Assembly: GCA_964367685.1 (NCBI GenBank)
Contig: CAYIYM010000026.1
Span: forward strand, 1 to 27,106
Direction: 5' to 3'
DNA length: 27,106 nt
From: CAUPWF01 sp964367685
GTDB taxonomy: Bacteria; Bacillota; Clostridia; Lachnospirales; Lachnospiraceae
The first letter of the stretch is position 1. Each line of letters begins with the position of its first letter. The position numbers and the translations under genes are program-made. The notes under the pieces were generated by a model. That model ran no database searches. It was given only the letters and a program-made list of their open reading frames with translations, and was not told where the DNA came from. Shown in pieces: positions 23,286-27,106 of this stretch.

Positions 23286-24383
23286 TTATTTATTTGAAAT
23301 TACTTCTATCGCCTTCAAAGTATGCTGCCCTGCAGCCTTCATCAAGCGATTCATAATTGCATCTCCTAAGTTATCAACAAAAAATGGCTCACTGTAAATG
23401 ATATCCACATTTTCTTGATCAAATTCCCTTAATATGGTGTACAAATTCTGAGCAATCGTTTCTTTGTTTTCCCTCGACCCAATACATTTTACAATTCCAC
23501 TTGTATATTGTCCTATTGATTCCTCTGTTCCAATTACACCTATGTTAATACCACTTTCTTTCGCTTCCTCCAACAAAACTCTAATACTCTTAATGCAGTC
23601 ACGGATTTCACCATCGATAACTACAAGTTTTGCTTTCGGGGCATAGTGCCTATATTTCATTCCAGGTGCTTTTGGTGCCACTTCTGTATCTACTGTCAAT
23701 AAGGCTTGATCCATTATCACTTCACCGATTACTTCTGATAACATCTCCTGCGTAATTGCTCCTGGTCTAAGAATCATTGGTGGGTCACTTGTCATATCTA
23801 CAATCGTTGACTCAACCCCGATCTGAACATCTCCGCCGTCCACAACCATCTCTATCTTCCCATCCAAATCTTCTACAACATGCTCTGCTTTTGTCGGACT
23901 TGGCCTACCAGAAACATTCGCACTCGGGGCTGAAATAAAACCACCACCTGCTGTGATAATTGCACGTGCCAATTCATGATCCGGCATTCGTACTGCAACC
24001 GTTTCAAGTCCGCCTGTTGTTCCATATGGGACAAGCTCTGTTTTCTCAAATACGATGGTCAATGGCCCTGGCCAAAACCTTCTTGCCACTTTCTCTGCCT
24101 TGGGAGAAATGTATTTAGCTATCAGAGGAAGAGATTCCAGATCCGAAATGTGAATAATCAAGGGATTGTCCGACGGACGTCCTTTTGCTAAATATGTTTT
24201 CTGTGCAGCTTGTTCGTTCAGCGCATCTGCACCAAGCCCATATACAGTCTCCGTTGGAAATGCAACTAAACCTCCATCACGTAAAACAGTTCCTGCTTTA
24301 TTGACTGCCCCTTCTATTAAGTTTTTCATCTTATCATTTTCTAAATTTTTGTGTTTGTCTATTTTATTAATTATCGTTTTCAT
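23286..24383 (-). CDS. tsaC: L-threonylcarbamoyladenylate synthase (Sua5/YwlC type)
   Basis: 365 residues from this start. It makes threonylcarbamoyl-AMP from threonine, bicarbonate and ATP for tRNA t6A37. The N-terminal YrdC domain has GGLVAFPTETVYGLGADAL, KGRPSDNPLIIHI and FISAPSANVSGRPSPTKAEH; a C-terminal Sua5 domain follows a linker near APGMKYRHYAPKA, so it is the long Sua5 form. The start is uncertain: ATG at 24383 (MKTIINKID) fits family N-termini but has no ribosome site and lies only 7 nt after a TATAAT, so the message may be leaderless. ATG at 24329 is a shorter choice, and an earlier TTG at 24431 seems unlikely. Confidence 0.9.
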   Translation of the reverse strand: MKTIINKIDKHKNLENDKMKNLIEGAVNKAGTVLRDGGLVAFPTETVYGLGADALNEQAAQKTYLAKGRPSDNPLIIHISDLESLPLIAKYISPKAEKVARRFWPGPLTIVFEKTELVPYGTTGGLETVAVRMPDHELARAIITAGGGFISAPSANVSGRPSPTKAEHVVEDLDGKIEMVVDGGDVQIGVESTIVDMTSDPPMILRPGAITQEMLSEVIGEVIMDQALLTVDTEVAPKAPGMKYRHYAPKAKLVVIDGEIRDCIKSIRVLLEEAKESGINIGVIGTEESIGQYTSGIVKCIGSRENKETIAQNLYTILREFDQENVDIIYSEPFFVDNLGDAIMNRLMKAAGQHTLKAIEVISNK

Positions 24384-24390
24384 GAAAAAT

Positions 24391-24396
24391 ATTATA
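24391..24396 (-). promoter_or_regulatory. Possible -10 box of the tsaC-rpiB-comEB operon
   Basis: TATAAT on the minus strand, 7 nt before the ATG at 24383. The best -35 at 17 nt is only GTGTTT. If used, transcription would begin at or next to the ATG. Confidence 0.4.
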
Positions 24397-24476
24397 TCAC
24401 AATTTGTTCCTTCAAACACTCTATTTTCCAAAATAAATCTCTTAAAAAATACAGCATTTTATATGATTTCGTATAT

Positions 24477-24533
24477 GAGAAAACACCTTCTGCCTACTAT
24501 AAATTGATAGCATGTGCAAAAAGGTGTCTTCTC
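24477..24533 (-). terminator. Hairpin at the 3' end of the GH18-type gene
   Basis: A 13-bp stem (24533-24521 with 24489-24477) with a loop of 31 nt begins 18 nt after the stop. The one mismatch (24482/24528) is A-C on the + strand and G-U on the minus strand, so it favours minus-strand RNA. The downstream arm holds TTTT but no T-run follows it, so it is a weak intrinsic terminator or an end-protecting hairpin. Confidence 0.55.
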
Positions 24534-24551
24534 CTATGTGTTACTATTAAA

Positions 24552-26609
24552 TTAATTTACGTATCGTTGAATTACATTCCAGATATTTTCACTTTCGAGT
24601 CCCAACTTCCAAGAAGCAACTCCTGCTAAGTCATTTTCCTTCATCAACTTCAACTTCTCTTCTATTGATTGTGCATCTTCTATCCAAATTTCATAAATTG
24701 TATCATCTATTGTCCATGTTGCGTAATTCGTTTGTGTTTCTTCGTCCCAAACTGGTGTTACGCCTGCATCAGCAACCACTTCCATAGCTGCTACCATTCC
24801 ATATGTTTTACTTGAAACATTCATTGGATATTCTGCTTCCTCAGTCCCTTCTTGCTCCGCAAGCTCCTCCGCAGTTTTCGGTGTTTGCTCCCAAAGCCTT
24901 GAATAAAATGGCATTGCATTAATTACTTTATTTGATGGTACCATAGTTAACATTTCTTCGATTCCACTTTTAACATATCCAATGGATGCAACTGGACCTG
25001 CTTCTAATGAACCACCAAAATGCTCATCATATCCCATAATCACTACATAATCTGCAACAATTCCCTGCTCTTCATAGTCAAAATGCATATTGTACGCCTT
25101 AGGTGGATAATTATCCACTGAAAGCACCAATTCATTTTGTCTACACTTCACTGATAATTCTCTAATAAATTGAATATAGTGAACTCCTGCTTCAAGGGAT
25201 ACATGCTCAATATCTACATTGATTCCATCTACGCCTGTTTTCAATGCTTCTGCAATTAATTGATTGATTATCTTCTCACGTTTTGATGTATAGCTTAATA
25301 CCTCAAACGTCTCGCTTTGTGATCCAATTCCACCGTCAAAATCATTAATTACAGCCCATACTTCGATATTCGACTGATGTGCATAATTTACATAACTTTC
25401 ACTTGCTAATGATTTAAGATTCCCATCTACATCATCAATGAAAAACCATGTTGGCGCAATAGTTGTCAATCCTTTTGTCTGTGCCAAAGTTTGTAAAACA
25501 GATGTATTTACACTAGAATTTGTAACTTGATGCCAAGCCATATTAATAGTATAGTCTTTTGTGATATTCGAATATACTTGCTCTTCAAATTCACGAGAAA
25601 TCGTTTCCACTTTCTGGTCCTTCAGTGAACTTACTTTCACATAACCCACGACTCCATCTGTTGAGCATACCTTGCTCCACTCGTCGCCTTGCTCTAATAT
25701 TACCACTCTATCATTTTTTGCTACATGTGTTAGAATAGGGCTCTTTACACCGCCTTGATAACGAATCTGTGTATCCGTTCTTATCAAAGCCGTTTCAACC
25801 TCTCCCCATGTAGCAGTAACAACGATTCTGTTTGGGTTGTCAAATGTTGCATATTCAATATTTGAAAATATCTGTACAAATTCAGCTGCAATATATGCGT
25901 CTGCGCCTTCTGCTTTCACAACTGGGTAAGATGTATCCATCTTTTCTTGCCCCTTTGTATAATAATTTGCTCCAACGTCTGCTCTTACTGTTCCATCTTC
26001 CAGAGTATATAATAAAATATTTTCATTAAAATCCCAATAAAATCTACTGTTAATATTGTTTCGAACTGCTTCATACGATATATATGGAACCCCGTCTATT
26101 AATTTACCTTCCACACCAATCACTTCGTTGTCAATAATGACTGCCATTTCTTCGTCAGACACCACTTCATAATATTTATTTAGACTCATTTCCTCTTTCG
26201 AAAGCCCATATTTTTCCAGATAAAAAAACCCACCTATTGCAACTAACATTGCAATGAATACTATCATCCCGGCTATTGTAGCACGAACTTTTCTTCTACG
26301 TTTTTTCATCATTCTTTTTTTTGCTTCTTGACTTCTCTGTGATGATGCTTTTTTTCTTGCTCTATCCTGTGAGGAACTTTCACTTCGTGGTCTTTGACCT
26401 CCACTTCGTCGCTGCCCTTCACCTAATCTTTGACCTTCGCTTGATCTTTGACCTTCGCTTAATCTTTGACCTTCATTTGGTCTTTGTCTCTGGGTTCTAT
26501 TTATATTTGTACGAACTCGATTTTCTGAATTACATCCGCCGTTTTGTGTTATTTTTTCCCTATTCTCATTCGATCTGGCACCAGTGCCACTGCGTTTATT
26601 ATCTTCCAT
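24552..26609 (-). CDS. Membrane-anchored GH18-type glycoside hydrolase with SH3 domain
   Basis: 685 residues. A cytoplasmic tail of about 105 residues rich in Arg, Gln and Ser includes a GQRxxE repeat; RRKVRATIAGMIVFIAML leads into one membrane helix (about 110-130). Outside follow a region like a copper-amine-oxidase-type N-terminal domain (about 145-270), a bacterial SH3 domain (about 275-330, ending GYVKVSSL) and a GH18 catalytic domain (about 350-683). The active-site strand is DGINVDIE (461-468) with E468 as acid; this Asn-containing form occurs in spore-cortex YaaH-like enzymes. It probably acts on peptidoglycan or a similar GlcNAc polymer outside the membrane. The ATG at 26609 has AGGAGG 5 nt upstream; a GTG two codons earlier does not. 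Confidence 0.85.
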   Translation of the reverse strand: MEDNKRSGTGARSNENREKITQNGGCNSENRVRTNINRTQRQRPNEGQRLSEGQRSSEGQRLGEGQRRSGGQRPRSESSSQDRARKKASSQRSQEAKKRMMKKRRRKVRATIAGMIVFIAMLVAIGGFFYLEKYGLSKEEMSLNKYYEVVSDEEMAVIIDNEVIGVEGKLIDGVPYISYEAVRNNINSRFYWDFNENILLYTLEDGTVRADVGANYYTKGQEKMDTSYPVVKAEGADAYIAAEFVQIFSNIEYATFDNPNRIVVTATWGEVETALIRTDTQIRYQGGVKSPILTHVAKNDRVVILEQGDEWSKVCSTDGVVGYVKVSSLKDQKVETISREFEEQVYSNITKDYTINMAWHQVTNSSVNTSVLQTLAQTKGLTTIAPTWFFIDDVDGNLKSLASESYVNYAHQSNIEVWAVINDFDGGIGSQSETFEVLSYTSKREKIINQLIAEALKTGVDGINVDIEHVSLEAGVHYIQFIRELSVKCRQNELVLSVDNYPPKAYNMHFDYEEQGIVADYVVIMGYDEHFGGSLEAGPVASIGYVKSGIEEMLTMVPSNKVINAMPFYSRLWEQTPKTAEELAEQEGTEEAEYPMNVSSKTYGMVAAMEVVADAGVTPVWDEETQTNYATWTIDDTIYEIWIEDAQSIEEKLKLMKENDLAGVASWKLGLESENIWNVIQRYVN
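26391..26480 (-). repeat. 18-bp in-frame repeat coding GQRxxE
   Basis: Five 18-bp units (boundaries at 26391, 26409, 26427, 26445, 26463; typical unit tctttgaccttcgcttga on the + strand) lie in the cytoplasmic tail of the GH18-type protein. They code Gly-Gln-Arg-x-x-Glu/Gly hexapeptides (GQRLSE, GQRSSE, GQRLGE, GQRRSG). The three central units differ by only a few bases, the outer two more, so the array is probably growing from its middle. Confidence 0.85.
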
Positions 26610-26628
26610 ACGCACCTCCTACCGAACT

Positions 26629-26634
26629 ATTATA
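26629..26634 (-). promoter_or_regulatory. Possible -10 box of the GH18-type gene
   Basis: TATAAT on the minus strand, about 20 nt before the ATG. At 17 nt the -35 would be TATTGT, which is poor, so this is a tentative call. Confidence 0.35.
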
Positions 26635-26723
26635 ACACAATTCTATATTTCACAATAGATTTTATTCTACAAATTTTCCAACAATATTTTATCGAAATAG
26701 ATTAAGCATGAGGGGCTTATTCT

Positions 26724-26939
26724 TCAACTTTCGCTAATATTATTAAATATAATCTCTCGGACATTTCCTCTGGCGTCTAGTACGTAATCTAACATATATG
26801 CGCCTTCTTCTCGTACTTCCATTTCTTTTATTAATTGCTGTGCATCGACTGACAATGTCTCTACGATAATGCGTACTCCTTTATTTTCTAACTTTTCGAT
26901 TTCGTGGTAGAATTCTGCATGCTCTTCTCGTATGTCCAT
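26724..26939 (-). CDS. Small conserved-looking protein of unknown function
   Basis: 71 residues, acidic, soluble, no signal peptide. MDIREEHAEFYHEIEKLE looks helical, followed by a strand (VRIIVETLS), a helix and two more strands (YMLDYVLDARGNVREIIF). Start ATG at 26939 with GAGG 8 nt upstream. The gene is read in the same direction as the GH18-type gene, 114 nt upstream of it. A short imperfect hairpin (26703-26719) after its stop is too weak to call a terminator. I do not recognise the family. Confidence 0.6.
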   Translation of the reverse strand: MDIREEHAEFYHEIEKLENKGVRIIVETLSVDAQQLIKEMEVREEGAYMLDYVLDARGNVREIIFNNISES

Positions 26940-27106
26940 ATTCTTATCCTCTTAATCAGAGTTTTCCCTTTTTTGCCATAAGATTTGTGAAACAAACTTC
27001 CTATAAGCTTTTTATTCTATTCGTTTATACCTTAACTTATATTCACAAGAAGACTAACTCTGAATTCTCTTTCCTTAGATTTGTTGTAACTATAGTATAA
27101 GTACAA
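26940..27106. other. Right-edge intergenic sequence; no gene seen
   Basis: AT-rich. It probably contains the promoter of the 71-residue protein on the minus strand, but no -35/-10 pair with good spacing stands out. A short partial palindrome at the extreme right (TTGTA...TACAA, 27084-27106) may belong to the next gene. Confidence 0.3.

Noticed and set aside
26703..26719. Hairpin after the 71-residue protein gene as a terminator
   Set aside because: Only 5 bp of stem and no T-run.

Overview
The window reads as chromosomal DNA of a low-GC, spore-former-type Firmicute, most likely a member of the Lachnospiraceae/Lachnospirales. The grounds are AT-rich intergenic DNA, strong AGGAGG ribosome sites, TTGACA/TATAAT promoters with 17-bp spacers, frequent TTG/GTG starts, and protein families typical of that group (Flp1/DUF5702/TadE-like Tad proteins, a DUF4367 protein, a TSCPD-domain small protein, Sua5-type TsaC). 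No rRNA, tRNA, CRISPR array, transposase or phage gene was seen. Only bioY, the TSCPD gene and murG are on the + strand; everything else is read leftward.

Left part (1-8562). A TPR-type protein runs off the left edge and ends, as far as visible, in a perfect 18-bp in-frame repeat coding an acidic hexapeptide. Upstream of it is a region that looks empty but contains a complete minus-strand transcription unit: promoter, a 35-codon ORF with an excellent ribosome site, and a terminator. Next come bioY under a BirA-type operator, a YbhJ-like aconitase-family hydratase behind a PucR/CdaR-type regulator whose promoter carries a perfect 15-bp inverted repeat, then pgi and the MTA/SAH nucleosidase gene mtnN.

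Middle (8563-13011). A TSCPD small protein gene is followed by a strong terminator. A 123-bp inverted-repeat element lies in the 3' region of a secreted protein gene. That gene is preceded by a membrane-anchored DUF4367-type protein gene, which is divergent from murG. An ECF-type sigma factor gene follows a HIT-family hydrolase gene.

Tad locus (13041-22143). Eleven closely packed minus-strand genes follow a clear promoter and a leader with four consecutive small dyads: TadZ, TadA (CpaF ATPase), TadB, a TadC carrying a large extracytoplasmic insertion, Flp1 pilin, a DUF5702 protein, a TadE-like protein with two C-terminal Cys/His modules, prepilin peptidase, TadE, a DUF6382-like protein without an FHA domain, and a rhomboid protease. 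No secretin, TadD or RcpC is present, as expected for a cell with one membrane. The ATPase, two platform proteins, pilin, peptidase and pseudopilins would form a complete Flp/Tad pilus or secretion machine; the rhomboid and the metal-binding-like modules are the least expected parts.

Right part (22319-27106). A housekeeping operon tsaC-rpiB-comEB (tRNA t6A synthesis, pentose phosphate, dCMP deaminase) ends in a terminator just upstream of the tad promoter. It is preceded by a membrane-anchored GH18-type glycoside hydrolase with an SH3 domain and an 18-bp in-frame repeat in its cytoplasmic tail, and by a 71-residue protein of unknown function.

All calls come from reading the sequence and from memory of protein families. 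No database search or folding program was run.
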